DNA of 41,466 nucleotides, from contig NZ_FNCN01000044.1 of assembly GCF_900100605.1 (NCBI RefSeq), forward strand, positions 1 to 41,466, read 5' to 3'. This document shows positions 29,404 to 37,184 of the stretch, one piece after another; position 1 is the first letter of the stretch; each line of letters begins with the position of its first letter. Below the pieces are notes generated by a model. It was not told where the DNA came from. It was given only the letters and a program-made list of their open reading frames with translations, and made no database searches. A program made the position numbers and the translations under genes. The stretch comes from Sinosporangium album. Its GTDB lineage: Bacteria > Actinomycetota > Actinomycetes > Streptosporangiales > Streptosporangiaceae.

Positions 29404-29452
29404 TCGTGTTGTGCTCGCTTCGCTCGCTTTGCGGGGGCTTCGCCACCCGCAC

Positions 29453-29647
29453 CCCCTTGGTTGTGGTTGCTCGTTGGTTCGGGCTGGGGGGAAGGTGCCC
29501 TGTTTTGGGGTGCTTGCCTTGTGTGGGTTGGGGTGGAAGGTGCCCCTTGGTTGTGGTTGCTCGTTGGTTCGGGTTGGGGTGGAAGGTGCCCTGTTTTGGG
29601 GTGCTTGCCTTGTGTGGGTTGGGGTGGAAGGTGCCCTGTTTTGGGGG
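29453..29647 (+). repeat. G/T-rich minisatellite after tRNA-Ala copy 1
   Basis: About two tandem units of 89-90 nt, the second starting at 29542, each with two GGTTGGGGTGGAAGG-type blocks. Plus strand nearly free of A except GGAAGG. Several G runs could form quadruplexes. Reading frames through it are repeat artefacts. Confidence 0.85.
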
Positions 29648-29834
29648 CTCGCCGGCTTTGGCGCCGAGACCTTGATGGACAACCTCGTCCAGGGCGTCAG
29701 CTGACCGGTGCGGGTATACGGCTAGGCCGCTGGCGAACGCGGGACGGTTATGAACGGCACTGCGTGGAAGGGCGGATGCCGTCCGGGCATCGGCAGGTTG
29801 CGAAGGGCGCCTGGTGCGGCTCGCTGGAAAAGGT

Positions 29835-29868
29835 GAGAGGACCGGGCGACTCGGACGCCCGGCCCTCT
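29835..29868 (-). terminator. terminator of the LPMO-like gene
   Basis: A 14-base inverted repeat with one mismatch (arms 29835-29848 and 29855-29868), six-base loop, 13 nt beyond the minus-strand stop at 29882. The remaining gap 29648-29834 shows nothing I recognise. Confidence 0.65.
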
Positions 29869-29881
29869 CGGCTCAGGGGGC

Positions 29882-30277
29882 TCAGCTCACGGTGAGCACT
29901 GTGCGGGCAAGCCCTCCACCGGCACATGTGACGGTGACGGTGTGGGTGCCTTTGCGGACGGCGTTGAAGGTGGGGTACCAGTTCGGGGCCGTCGCGCTGG
30001 GCGCGTTCACGCGCTGGGGGTTGAAGGCGCGGGAGCTGATGCTCTTGACCGCGTCTCCGCCGCAGAGGGTTCCTTCGATCGCGACCGCCTGCTTGCACGC
30101 GGCGGTCTTGGGGTGCTCAGGGCCTTCGTTGAAGCAGACCCACGTTCTGCTCGGCGGGTTGTTCATCGTGCCGTGGGCATACGCCGAGCTCGGCACCAGC
30201 GTCATCGCCTGCACGGACGGCACGGCGACGGCAGCGGCGGCCATGGCTCTTCGACGGGGAGATGAGGCGATTCCCAT
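29882..30277 (-). CDS. miniature secreted protein with LPMO (AA10)-like N-terminus
   Basis: A 131-residue exported protein. The signal peptide (1-34) has an RRR cluster and cleavage site AYA. The mature protein starts HGTMNNPPSRTWVC, with PEHPKTAAC further on, like the start of AA10 lytic polysaccharide monooxygenases, whose N-terminal His binds copper. AA10 domains are about 170-200 residues; here only 97 follow the signal, and the central part with the second copper His is absent or replaced. The end, THTVTVTCAGG, is beta-like with one His. Four Cys could form two disulfides. It may be a decayed LPMO, or a small copper or carbohydrate-binding relative. No clear ribosome binding site; Met12 at 30244 is an alternative start. 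Confidence 0.7.
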   Translation of the reverse strand: MGIASSPRRRAMAAAAVAVPSVQAMTLVPSSAYAHGTMNNPPSRTWVCFNEGPEHPKTAACKQAVAIEGTLCGGDAVKSISSRAFNPQRVNAPSATAPNWYPTFNAVRKGTHTVTVTCAGGGLARTVLTVS

Positions 30278-30414
30278 GGCGCTTACTCTGCCGGGTCAGA
30301 AAACCTGAGATCACCTGTTTTAGTCGCACTTAAGCTCTATTTATGTGCCACTTCACCATGATCCACTTTCGGGGGAGGTGTACGGAGGGCCGCTGAACCT
30401 GGCGTGCGCCCAGG

Positions 30415-31740
30415 TCAGCCTCGCTTTCGCCGTACGAGGCGGCGTTCCTCCGGAGGGAGGAGCTGCTTGCGGGTCCGCAGCCATAGTTGGACCTGGGCGC
30501 CGCCCAGCGACGAGGTGCCGATGCGCAGCGTCCCGCCGGAGGACTCGGCGAGGCGGCGTGCGATGTCGAGGCCGAGTCCGGTGGAGCCCGACCCGCTGGC
30601 GCCGCGTTCGAGGGCGGTCTCGGGGTCGGGGATACCCGGGCCGGCGTCGGCCACCAGGATGCCGATCACGTCCGAGCCCTCGTGGAGGGTGATGGTGAAG
30701 GCCGTGCCTTCGGCGGTGTGCCGGAAGACGTTGCCGAGCAGGGCGTCCACGACGGCGCTCAGGTCGGTGGCGGGAACGGGCGCGCGCACGCTCCCCGTCG
30801 CGCCGATCAGTTCCCACGGCCGGTGCTGGTCCTCGGCCAGCGCCGACCAGAAGGCCATGCGCTCCCGGAGGGCCTCGGCCGCGTCGCAGTGTTCGAAGCC
30901 CATGGTTCGGGACGGGCGCCGGGCCGCGGAGATGATCATGTCGACTTCGTGCTCCAGGCGGCCGAGCGCCGCGATGCTCTGTTCGGCCGCGGGGCCGAGG
31001 TGGTCGAGGGTGAGGCGGAGCGCGGTGAGGGGGGTGCGCAGCCGGTGGGAGAGGTCGGCGGCCATCTCGCGTTCGGCAGAGAGCAACTGGTTGACCCGGT
31101 CGGCCATCTGGTTGAAGGCCAGACCGACGGCTACCAGCTCGTGCGGTCCCGCGGGCCGGATGCGGACGCTGAGGTCACCGGAGCCGAGCTGGGTGGCTGC
31201 CTGGCTGAGCCGCTGAGAGGCGAGCACGACCCGCGCGCCGAGCCGGTCGCCGACGAAGACCGAGCCGAGGACCAGTACGGTCGCCACCCCGGTCAGCACG
31301 GCCCATGAGCTTGCGACGCCGCGGGTCAGCTCCGAGGCCGGAAGACGCACTTCGATGACCGCCATCCGGTTGCGGTCGAAGGTCGCCGGGCGCAGCAGGA
31401 TGTAGTCGTCGTCGGTCTCCAGCTCGATCGACTTGGCCTGTTCGAAGGCGGCGGCCACCTCCTCCTCCGGGGCGTGCGGCTGCCCGAGGCTGGTGCCGTC
31501 CGGCAGGTGTACGGCGATCTGCCCGCCCGCGGCGGACTCGCTGCGGTTGATGGCGAACATGAGGTTCTCGGGCTGCCACGTGATGGCGAGCACCGGGACC
31601 AGCGCCGAGGACTGCCGCTCGGCCTCGGCCACGGCACGGCCGTACGCCGTCTCCCTGACGACCAGCGCGAGCGGTATCAGGAAGGCGAGCGTCACCATGG
31701 AGGTGATCGCCACCGCCAGCAGGACCAGTGTGCGCCTCAC
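30415..31740 (-). CDS. sensor histidine kinase, OmpR-partner type
   Basis: A 441-residue membrane kinase. Membrane helices lie at about 5-28 and 142-163, with an extracytoplasmic region of about 115 residues between, and a HAMP domain at about 165-218. The H box DLSHRLRTP carries His232; then N box GNVFRHT, G1 DAGPGIP and G2 GSTGLGLDIA. All catalytic boxes are intact. GTG 31740 overlaps the regulator stop by four bases (GTGA). The signal is unknown. It is 137 nt from the LPMO-like gene downstream and shares an operon with the regulator upstream. Confidence 0.94.
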   Translation of the reverse strand: MRRTLVLLAVAITSMVTLAFLIPLALVVRETAYGRAVAEAERQSSALVPVLAITWQPENLMFAINRSESAAGGQIAVHLPDGTSLGQPHAPEEEVAAAFEQAKSIELETDDDYILLRPATFDRNRMAVIEVRLPASELTRGVASSWAVLTGVATVLVLGSVFVGDRLGARVVLASQRLSQAATQLGSGDLSVRIRPAGPHELVAVGLAFNQMADRVNQLLSAEREMAADLSHRLRTPLTALRLTLDHLGPAAEQSIAALGRLEHEVDMIISAARRPSRTMGFEHCDAAEALRERMAFWSALAEDQHRPWELIGATGSVRAPVPATDLSAVVDALLGNVFRHTAEGTAFTITLHEGSDVIGILVADAGPGIPDPETALERGASGSGSTGLGLDIARRLAESSGGTLRIGTSSLGGAQVQLWLRTRKQLLPPEERRLVRRKRG

Positions 31741-32414
31741 CGCGGGGTCGCGAGCATCACTCCGACACCGCGCACGGTGTGGAGGTATCGGGGGGCGGAG
31801 GCACTCTCACCCAGTTTGCGGCGCAACCAGGAGAGGTGCACGTCGATGGTCTGGTCGTCGCCGTACGACTGTCGCCACACTTCGGCCAGCAGCTCACGCT
31901 TGGACACGACCCGGTCGGCCCTGGCCGCGAGGTAGGCCAGGAGGTCGAACTCCCGCCGGGTCAGGGCGAGGGGGGCGTCGTCCAGTTGTGCCTCCCTGCG
32001 GTCCATGTCCAGGTTGAGCCCGCCCACGCGCACCACGCGGGGAGGCGCGACCGCCCGTGAACGGCGGAGTACGGCCTCAAGCCGGGCGTTGAGGTGGTCT
32101 CCGGAGAACGGTTTGACCAGATAGTCGTCCGCTCCTGCTTGAAGCAGCCGGACGATCTCGGCCTCGTCGTCGCGTGCCGTCGCGATGATCACAGGTACGT
32201 CGGAGATGCCTCGGACCATCTTCAGCGCCTCGGCTCCGTCCAGGTCGGGGAGGCCGAGGTCGAGGATGACCGCGTCGGGGGGCTGTTGCGAGATCTCCCG
32301 CAGTGCGTCGAGGGCGCACCCAGCACTCCGCACCGCGTGGTGTCGCCGTTTGAGTTCTTGAATCATGGCTGAGCGGACGAAGTCATCGTCCTCCACCACG
32401 AGCACCGTCGCCAT
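31737..32414 (-). CDS. OmpR/PhoB family response regulator
   Basis: A 225-residue two-domain regulator. In the receiver, acidic EDDD is at 8-11, phospho-acceptor Asp52 is in ILDLGLPDLDG, and the Lys of VKPF is conserved. The winged-helix output domain (from about 127) includes LTRREFDLLAYLA and the recognition region DDQTIDVHLSWLRRKLG. ATG 32414 is the natural start; the frame is open far upstream but would run through the promoter region and overlap the divergent gene. TACGGT lies eight bases upstream. It drives the kinase by overlap. Confidence 0.95.
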   Translation of the reverse strand: MATVLVVEDDDFVRSAMIQELKRRHHAVRSAGCALDALREISQQPPDAVILDLGLPDLDGAEALKMVRGISDVPVIIATARDDEAEIVRLLQAGADDYLVKPFSGDHLNARLEAVLRRSRAVAPPRVVRVGGLNLDMDRREAQLDDAPLALTRREFDLLAYLAARADRVVSKRELLAEVWRQSYGDDQTIDVHLSWLRRKLGESASAPRYLHTVRGVGVMLATPR

Positions 32415-32422
32415 GTCACATA

Positions 32423-32428
32423 ACCGTA
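32423..32428 (-). promoter_or_regulatory. -10 element TACGGT for the response regulator
   Basis: On the minus strand TACGGT, eight bases, ATG 32414. A TTGCCC 19 nt further upstream may be a poor -35. Confidence 0.5.
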
Positions 32429-32458
32429 GTAACGGAAGCGACTTCTGGGGCAATACTC

Positions 32459-32464
32459 CATAAT
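32459..32464 (+). promoter_or_regulatory. -10 element CATAAT for the divergent secreted-protein gene
   Basis: CATAAT, six bases, ATG 32471. The 30-bp space to the regulator -10 suggests both promoters may be controlled together. Confidence 0.5.
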
Positions 32465-32470
32465 TCAAGC

Positions 32471-33112
32471 ATGCGGAGAGCGCTGGGTTATGGTGCGATC
32501 TGGTGCGGTGCCACCGCACTGGCGGTTTCCGTAGCCTGGTTCGGTGTCCGGGACGTCTTGAAGGCCGAGTCCTTCGACGACGTATATATGGAGTCCGCCC
32601 TGGCGGACACCTCCCCGCCCCCCACCGTCCAGCCATCGGCCACTCCATCCACCACACCCCCCAAGTCACCCAAACCACCTCGCGGGCTTACGCCGCACAC
32701 CCCTACGGCCTCCACTCCTTCCACTCCCTCTACTCCCTCGCCCCCTCGCCGTCCCGAGCCGAGCGGCAAGCCGTCGGAGCGGGTCTTGTCCCCTGACACC
32801 ACGGTGAAAGCCCTTCCCTACGGCTCACCGGACCCCAGCGGAACACCCGCTGGTGTGCCCTCCTCCCTGCCGGTGCGGTCGGACGGGAGCCAGGTCAAGG
32901 TCGTCACCGCCAAGGGCGGGGAGGTCGCCTTCGACATGGCGAACGACAAGTGCAGCTTCATCTCGGCTTCGCCCAAGGCGGGGTTCAAGTCCCAGATCGT
33001 CAGTGTGGAGTTCTGGATCAGGGTGGACCTGGTGGACGGGGAAGGGCACGGCACGGCGGTCTACTGCACCTGGCACACCGGCCGGCCGATGGTCGATGCG
33101 TGGCCATACTGA
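32471..33112 (+). CDS. membrane-anchored or secreted protein with Pro/Thr/Ser linker
   Basis: A 213-residue protein of unknown function. It has an N-terminal hydrophobic helix (about 6-24, uncleaved anchor or signal), then a linker of about 75 residues made mostly of Pro, Thr and Ser, and a C-terminal extracellular domain of about 90 residues. The last domain has two Cys (NDKCSF and VYCTWH) that could pair. It diverges from the two-component system within a short shared promoter region, so it may be a target or an accessory sensor of that system (inference). Confidence 0.8.
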   Translation: MRRALGYGAIWCGATALAVSVAWFGVRDVLKAESFDDVYMESALADTSPPPTVQPSATPSTTPPKSPKPPRGLTPHTPTASTPSTPSTPSPPRRPEPSGKPSERVLSPDTTVKALPYGSPDPSGTPAGVPSSLPVRSDGSQVKVVTAKGGEVAFDMANDKCSFISASPKAGFKSQIVSVEFWIRVDLVDGEGHGTAVYCTWHTGRPMVDAWPY

Positions 33113-33137
33113 GGCAGGAGGCGGCGTGCCAGGGCGG

Positions 33138-33143
33138 TAGCCT
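33138..33143 (+). promoter_or_regulatory. -10 element TAGCCT, leaderless leader peptide
   Basis: TAGCCT, seven bases, ATG 33151 of a ten-codon ORF, using the same geometry as full-length genes in this window. Confidence 0.5.
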
Positions 33144-33150
33144 GACGTGC

Positions 33151-33183
33151 ATGTTCCACTCCCCGCGCGGTAACGGCCGATGA
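33151..33183 (+). CDS. ten-residue leader peptide coupled to the next gene
   Basis: ATG 33151 opens MFHSPRGNGR and stops at TGA 33181-33183, which overlaps the next gene's ATG 33180 (ATGA). The ORF has a leaderless promoter and the next gene lacks a clear ribosome binding site. Ribosomes may load on the leader and reinitiate on the membrane-protein gene. Supported by geometry only. Confidence 0.45.
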   Translation: MFHSPRGNGR

Positions 33184-33542
33184 ACGGTGCGCTGGCCGCG
33201 ATCGTGATCACCGGCGCGGTGGTTCTCGCGCTTGTCAGCTTGATCAACACGATTCGCGATCGTGCGATGGGGAGCTTCGTCCTCGTCGGTCTTGGTGTCG
33301 TCGAGCTCGTGATCCTCATCCAGACCGCGCTGGTCGTGGTCGGACTGATCGGCGGGGAGGGGCCGGCCGACAAGGTCACTCTGATCGGTTATCTCGCGAC
33401 CATCGTCATCATCCCCCCGGGAGCGGCCTTCCTCGGTCTGGCCGAGCGCAGCCGGTGGGGGTCGGGTGTGATCGTGGTGGGCGCGTTCACGGTGGCGGCC
33501 ATGACCGGACGGCTGCTGCAGATCTGGCAGGGGGCCGCGTGA
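33180..33542 (+). CDS. small integral membrane protein
   Basis: A 120-residue protein with four hydrophobic segments (about 5-22, 33-54, 67-86, 92-112) and very short loops. I do not recognise the family. It ends in a GTGA overlap with the next membrane-protein gene, and starts in an ATGA overlap with the ten-codon leader, so the three are read as one translational chain. Confidence 0.75.
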   Translation: MNGALAAIVITGAVVLALVSLINTIRDRAMGSFVLVGLGVVELVILIQTALVVVGLIGGEGPADKVTLIGYLATIVIIPPGAAFLGLAERSRWGSGVIVVGAFTVAAMTGRLLQIWQGAA

Positions 33543-33928
33543 CCGCCACGCGCGCGTCCCTCGGCACGGGCCCGGGCCGGGTACTCGTCGCGATCTACGG
33601 CGTTTTCGCCCTCGCCGCCGGCGCGCGGGCGGGGGTGCAGATCGCCACGCGGTTCGCCGAGGCTCCAGTCGCCTACCTGCTCTCGGCCTTCGCAGCGGTG
33701 GTGTACGTCGTGGCCACGGTCGCGCTTGCGCGTTCGGCGCACCGTACGGCTCTGGTGGCCTGCGGCATCGAGATGGTGGGCGTACTGGTCGTCGGGCTGG
33801 TGAGCAGGCTGGTGCCGGATTCGTTCCCCGACCAGACTGTTTGGTCGAACTTCGGCGGCGGATACATGTTCATCCCGCTTGTCCTGCCAGCGGTGGGATT
33901 GTTCTGGCTATGGCATTCGCGTAGGTAG
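33539..33928 (+). CDS. integral membrane protein, partner of preceding gene
   Basis: A 129-residue protein with four membrane segments and a short soluble N-terminus. GTG 33539 overlaps the previous stop (GTGA). The loop with DSFPDQTVWSNFGGGY near 99-114 is probably extracytoplasmic. The two coupled proteins may form a hetero-complex; function unknown. No terminator is obvious in the 76-nt gap that follows. Confidence 0.78.
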   Translation: MTATRASLGTGPGRVLVAIYGVFALAAGARAGVQIATRFAEAPVAYLLSAFAAVVYVVATVALARSAHRTALVACGIEMVGVLVVGLVSRLVPDSFPDQTVWSNFGGGYMFIPLVLPAVGLFWLWHSRR

Positions 33929-33976
33929 GTGTGTGTGGTCTGGGAAGGATTGCTATGGTAGTCGAGTTAAACATCC

Positions 33977-33982
33977 TATGAT
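33977..33982 (+). promoter_or_regulatory. candidate transporter -10 element TATGAT
   Basis: TATGAT lies 28 nt before the likely TTG/ATG start in an A/T-rich patch (33956-33990) unusual for this GC-rich DNA. A regulator site could overlap it, but I cannot define an operator. Confidence 0.4.
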
Positions 33983-34010
33983 TCCATGATTGGGGAGGGT
34001 CGGGTTGACC

Positions 34011-35216
34011 ATGACCGCAGTGGCGCACACGCCGAGCGGGACCCGTAAGGGGTCTCCCGCCTGGCTTGTCGTCGTGGGCATTGTGCTCGCCGCACTCAAC
34101 CTCCGGACCGCAGTCACCAGCATCGGCCCCGTGCTCGACCGCATCGGCACAGAACTCCACATGTCCGGCGCCACGTTGGGCCTGCTGACGACCCTCCCCG
34201 TCCTCTGCTTCGCCGTATTCGGCGTTTTCACCCCCGCTGTCAGCCGACGAGTGGGCCAACACACGCTGTTCCTGGCGGCGATCCTCGCCATGGGCACCGG
34301 CCTGCTGATCCGCGCGGTCGCCGACTCGGCCTGGCTGTTCCTCGGCGCGAGCACGCTCGCCCTCGCCGGTAGCGCCATCGGCAACGTGCTGGTGCCCGCC
34401 CTGGTCAAGCAGCACTTCCTGCACCGCGCGGGCCCCATGATGACGGTCTACTCGACCGCGCTCGCCGTGGGCACGATGATCGCGGCCGCGTTCACGGTGC
34501 CCATCCAAGACCTCGGCGGCGGAAACTGGCGGCTGGGCATCGGCATCTGGGCCACCCTCGCCGCGATCGCCGCGGTGCCGTGGTTCGCGATGCTCCGCGA
34601 CGACCGCGACCGGCGCGGCAACGGCGAAGCCGTGGCCATCGGGGCCCTGGTCCGCAACCCCCTCGCCTGGGCGGTCGCCGTCTACTTCGGCACCCAGTCG
34701 CTCATCGCCTACGCGCTGTTCGGATGGCTTCCCCAGATCCTCATCGACGGCGGCTACAGCTCCGGCCAATCCGGTCTGATGCTCGCCGTCTTCACCGGGC
34801 TCGGCATTCCCGTCGCCCTCATCGTCCCCCCGCTCGCCTCACGCCTCCTGCACCAGCGCGGCCTTGTGGCGGCGTGCGGCGCCCTCTACCTGATCGGCTT
34901 TCCCGGCCTGTGGCTCGCCCCCGACGCCGCCTGGCTCTGGGTGATCCTCCTCGGCGTCGCCATGGGCTCGTTCCCGCTGGCCCTCACGCTGCTCGCGCTG
35001 CGCACCCGCACCGCTCACGCCACCGCAGCCCTGTCGGCCTTCGCCCAGAGCGTCGGCTACCTCATCGCCGGCATCGGCCCCCTCGTCGTCGGCATCCTCT
35101 ACGAGTTCACCGGCGGATGGGACCTGCCGTTCGTCGTCCTGCTGATCGACGTCACGGTGATGATCGTCGCCGGCTTCTACGCCGGCCGACACGCCTTTGT
35201 GGAAGACCAGCGCTAG
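34011..35216 (+). CDS. MFS transporter, CynX/NimT (cyanate permease-like) family
   Basis: A 401-residue, 12-segment transporter. LNLRTAVTSIGPVLDRI near 30-46 is the family signature of the CynX/NimT group, which moves cyanate, 2-nitroimidazole or other small organic anions. The substrate here is not deducible. ATG 34011 is used; TTG 34005 has the better distance to GGGAGG and would add two residues. The TAG stop lies inside a 17-bp inverted repeat. No cyanase is present nearby. Confidence 0.88.
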   Translation: MTAVAHTPSGTRKGSPAWLVVVGIVLAALNLRTAVTSIGPVLDRIGTELHMSGATLGLLTTLPVLCFAVFGVFTPAVSRRVGQHTLFLAAILAMGTGLLIRAVADSAWLFLGASTLALAGSAIGNVLVPALVKQHFLHRAGPMMTVYSTALAVGTMIAAAFTVPIQDLGGGNWRLGIGIWATLAAIAAVPWFAMLRDDRDRRGNGEAVAIGALVRNPLAWAVAVYFGTQSLIAYALFGWLPQILIDGGYSSGQSGLMLAVFTGLGIPVALIVPPLASRLLHQRGLVAACGALYLIGFPGLWLAPDAAWLWVILLGVAMGSFPLALTLLALRTRTAHATAALSAFAQSVGYLIAGIGPLVVGILYEFTGGWDLPFVVLLIDVTVMIVAGFYAGRHAFVEDQR

Positions 35217-35256
35217 TACGGCTTGCGCCACTGGGGGGCGGCGCAAGCCGTACTAG
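35213..35256. terminator. bidirectional terminator, 17-bp perfect inverted repeat
   Basis: CTAGTACGGCTTGCGCC (35213-35229) and its exact reverse complement (35240-35256) with a ten-base loop. It contains the transporter stop codon and lies 14 nt before the stop of the convergent membrane-protein gene. Confidence 0.85.
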
Positions 35257-35269
35257 GCGCGTGCGCGTC

Positions 35270-35659
35270 CTACGCCGCCATGGCGTGGGGCGCACGGCGC
35301 AGGCGGCGCAGGGCGATGTATTGCAGCTCGACGAAGACCACCACCACGAGCGCTTGGGCGATGATGAAGGCGATGCCGAGCGCGTTCGGGTCGACCCAGC
35401 CGGTGAACAGCAGGATCACGCTGTCGACAACCCACAGGCTGTTGAGGGTCATGATCGCCCAGACGGCCCCTGTCGGGTGCGGCGTCCTGCTGACCACATA
35501 GCCGATAAACGCGGCGACCGGCAGCAGAACGATGCCCGCCCAGCGCAGCAGCGGGGCGGGGAGCGCGAACAGGTCGCCGAGCGGATCCGCGGCCAGCGCC
35601 AGCAGCAGGCCGCTGACGGCGCACAGCAGCATGTCTGACTTCAGTACTCGGGTGAGCAT
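35270..35659 (-). CDS. four-segment integral membrane protein
   Basis: A 129-residue protein with four hydrophobic segments and a basic C-terminus (ALRRLRRAPHAMAA). Family not recognised. ATG 35659 has a strong ribosome binding site, GGAAGGAG, about nine bases upstream, one of the few in the accessory part. Upstream on the minus strand lie the 433-residue membrane protein gene (70 nt away) and two ACTGCC/GGCAGT repeats ten bp apart at 35722-35737, which may be an operator. Confidence 0.78.
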   Translation of the reverse strand: MLTRVLKSDMLLCAVSGLLLALAADPLGDLFALPAPLLRWAGIVLLPVAAFIGYVVSRTPHPTGAVWAIMTLNSLWVVDSVILLFTGWVDPNALGIAFIIAQALVVVVFVELQYIALRRLRRAPHAMAA

Positions 35660-35729
35660 GAGGTGTCTCCTTCCAACACGCTCATCCGACCCCGGACAGC
35701 AGTGCCACCTGCAGACATTCCACTGCCAT

Positions 35730-37031
35730 TTACTGCCGATTCCCGCGTCTCAGGTCGTCGGCGATGAGTTTCGCGGCGGTCTTCTGCCAGTTATAGAGCG
35801 TACGTTCGGGGACTTGAGTGACGAACCACTCGAAAGCCCGGCGCTCATCGCCGGACAACCCGTGATGCGTCGCACCCCGCCGGTACGGCCTCAACCCCAC
35901 CACGTACGGGAAGTAGAGCACGTTGAAATAACGCCACTCCTCACTCGTCCCGAACTCCCCGTCACGGGGCTTCAACCGCGTGATGCTCTCCAACAGCAGC
36001 TGCTTCAACTCCGCGGCCCGATCGAGAGGCTGCCCCGCGCCCCGCTCCCTCACCCGCCGCTCGACCACCGGCATGTGCACAAGCGGGCTGCTCGTCAACT
36101 TCGCCAAATCGCCGTACGCGGCCAGAGCGCGGCGCGTCAGCCGTACGAACTCCTCGTCGTCCACCGGCACCGCCTCCGCCAGCCGAGGCAGCGCCGCCGC
36201 GGAATCACGCAACTCCGCTAGCTCCCGGCGCATGACACCGTCCCCCGCGAACGCCAGCCGATCCAGCAGCCGATGCACAGGATCCGCCAGCGTGAACACG
36301 GTCACCGCAGTCGCCACCACCCCGAACACCACAGGCAGCGCCGACGGTTCACCGACCCCGAGCAGCAGCACCTGGCTGCCGAACAACACCCCCGCGGCCA
36401 CAGCGCCGAGCAGCGACCTGAACATGTCCCGCCACAGCACCTCGCCGGCGAGAAAAGCACTCGACCTCGACACCGCCACACCCAGCATCGCCATGTCCAC
36501 CGCGAGCGACCCCAACAGCATCCAGCCCGGGACACGCATCGGCAGCAAGAACAACGCCCCGCCGAGACCCGCGAACAACGTCGCCAACACCACCAGCCAC
36601 CCCGCCGAAACCCGCGCCAAAAGTACGGCCAAGCCCAGCAACGGCGCCACCAAAACCACCGCCAGGCCCAGATGGGCAGGATGCCACCCCTCGAACAAAC
36701 CCCCAGAAAGCACTACACCCGCGAGACCCACCACCCCCACAGGCAGCACACCGAACCGCCACAACCAATCCAGCCGGTCCCCAGCCCCCACCAGACGGAC
36801 GCAGGCCCCCGACCACAACAACAGCGGCACACCAATCAACACCGACTCAACCCTGCCCAGCCACACCACATCACCCGGCAACCCCACACGCAGCGCATCC
36901 ACCGCCAACGCCAGCGCGAACACCACAATCCCCAAACCCGCGCGCAACGCCCCTGGCACACCCCAACCCCGCAAAACCACATAGAGGCCGAGCCACCACG
37001 TCAAACCAAACACGACCACGAAAAAAACCAC
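35730..37031 (-). CDS. polytopic membrane protein with HTH-like C-terminal domain
   Basis: A 433-residue protein. Residues 1-245 form about eight membrane segments, followed by DPVHRLLDRLAFAGD near 250-264, which resembles the linker of some actinobacterial membrane kinases. There is no kinase domain. The last ~150 residues are helical and include EEWRYFNVLYFPYVVGLRPY and a final ERTLYNWQKTAAKLIADDLR that looks like a helix-turn-helix. It may be a membrane-bound regulator, but I do not recognise the family. GTG 37031 is set by TAGGCT six bases upstream. Codons are G/T-rich with many TTG Leu, unlike the core genes, most strongly in the tRNA-proximal half. Confidence 0.75.
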   Translation of the reverse strand: MVFFVVVFGLTWWLGLYVVLRGWGVPGALRAGLGIVVFALALAVDALRVGLPGDVVWLGRVESVLIGVPLLLWSGACVRLVGAGDRLDWLWRFGVLPVGVVGLAGVVLSGGLFEGWHPAHLGLAVVLVAPLLGLAVLLARVSAGWLVVLATLFAGLGGALFLLPMRVPGWMLLGSLAVDMAMLGVAVSRSSAFLAGEVLWRDMFRSLLGAVAAGVLFGSQVLLLGVGEPSALPVVFGVVATAVTVFTLADPVHRLLDRLAFAGDGVMRRELAELRDSAAALPRLAEAVPVDDEEFVRLTRRALAAYGDLAKLTSSPLVHMPVVERRVRERGAGQPLDRAAELKQLLLESITRLKPRDGEFGTSEEWRYFNVLYFPYVVGLRPYRRGATHHGLSGDERRAFEWFVTQVPERTLYNWQKTAAKLIADDLRRGNRQ

Positions 37032-37037
37032 CCGACG

Positions 37038-37043
37038 AGCCTA
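37038..37043 (-). promoter_or_regulatory. -10 element TAGGCT, leaderless 433-residue protein gene
   Basis: On the minus strand TAGGCT, six bases, GTG 37031. Hexamer, spacing and start codon equal those of both FolC-type genes. Confidence 0.65.
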
Positions 37044-37091
37044 CGAGGCGGCGGCAACACCCTCCATTACCCCCGGCCAGTCCAACTCCGA

Positions 37092-37097
37092 TACACT
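37092..37097 (+). promoter_or_regulatory. -10 element TACACT of tRNA-Ala copy 2
   Basis: TACACT, 14 bases, tRNA start. Copy 3 has TATGCT at the same distance, and both share ACGTCTCAC directly before the tRNA. Confidence 0.6.
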
Positions 37098-37111
37098 GAC
37101 GGACGTCTCAC

Positions 37112-37184
37112 GGGGCTATGGCGCAGTTGGTAGCGCGCCTCCATGGCATGGAGGAGGTCTGGGGTTCGAATCCCCATAGCTCCA
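37112..37184 (+). tRNA. tRNA-Ala (GGC), copy 2
   Basis: Identical in all 73 bases to copy 1, with anticodon GGC and no encoded CCA. It has its own promoter and diverges from the 433-residue membrane protein gene. Confidence 0.98.

Larger units (their letters stand above)
29277..29473 (+). repeat. tRNA-Ala module, copy 1 (197 bp identical to copy 2)
   Basis: Identity with 37112-37308 starts exactly at the first base of the tRNA and runs 124 nt past its end, through a hairpin and the block GCTCGCTTCGCTCGCTTTGC. The upstream flanks are unrelated. The third copy at 41381 is identical as far as the window goes. Confidence 0.95.

Noticed and set aside
29283-29675. Open frames through tRNA-Ala copy 1 and the minisatellite
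   Set aside because: They start inside the tRNA and repeat VVVARWFGLGW-like units made by the tandem DNA repeat.
32415-32678. 88-codon extension of the response regulator
   Set aside because: The receiver domain normally starts at MATVLVVEDD; the extension is Arg/Pro-rich and antisense to the divergent gene.
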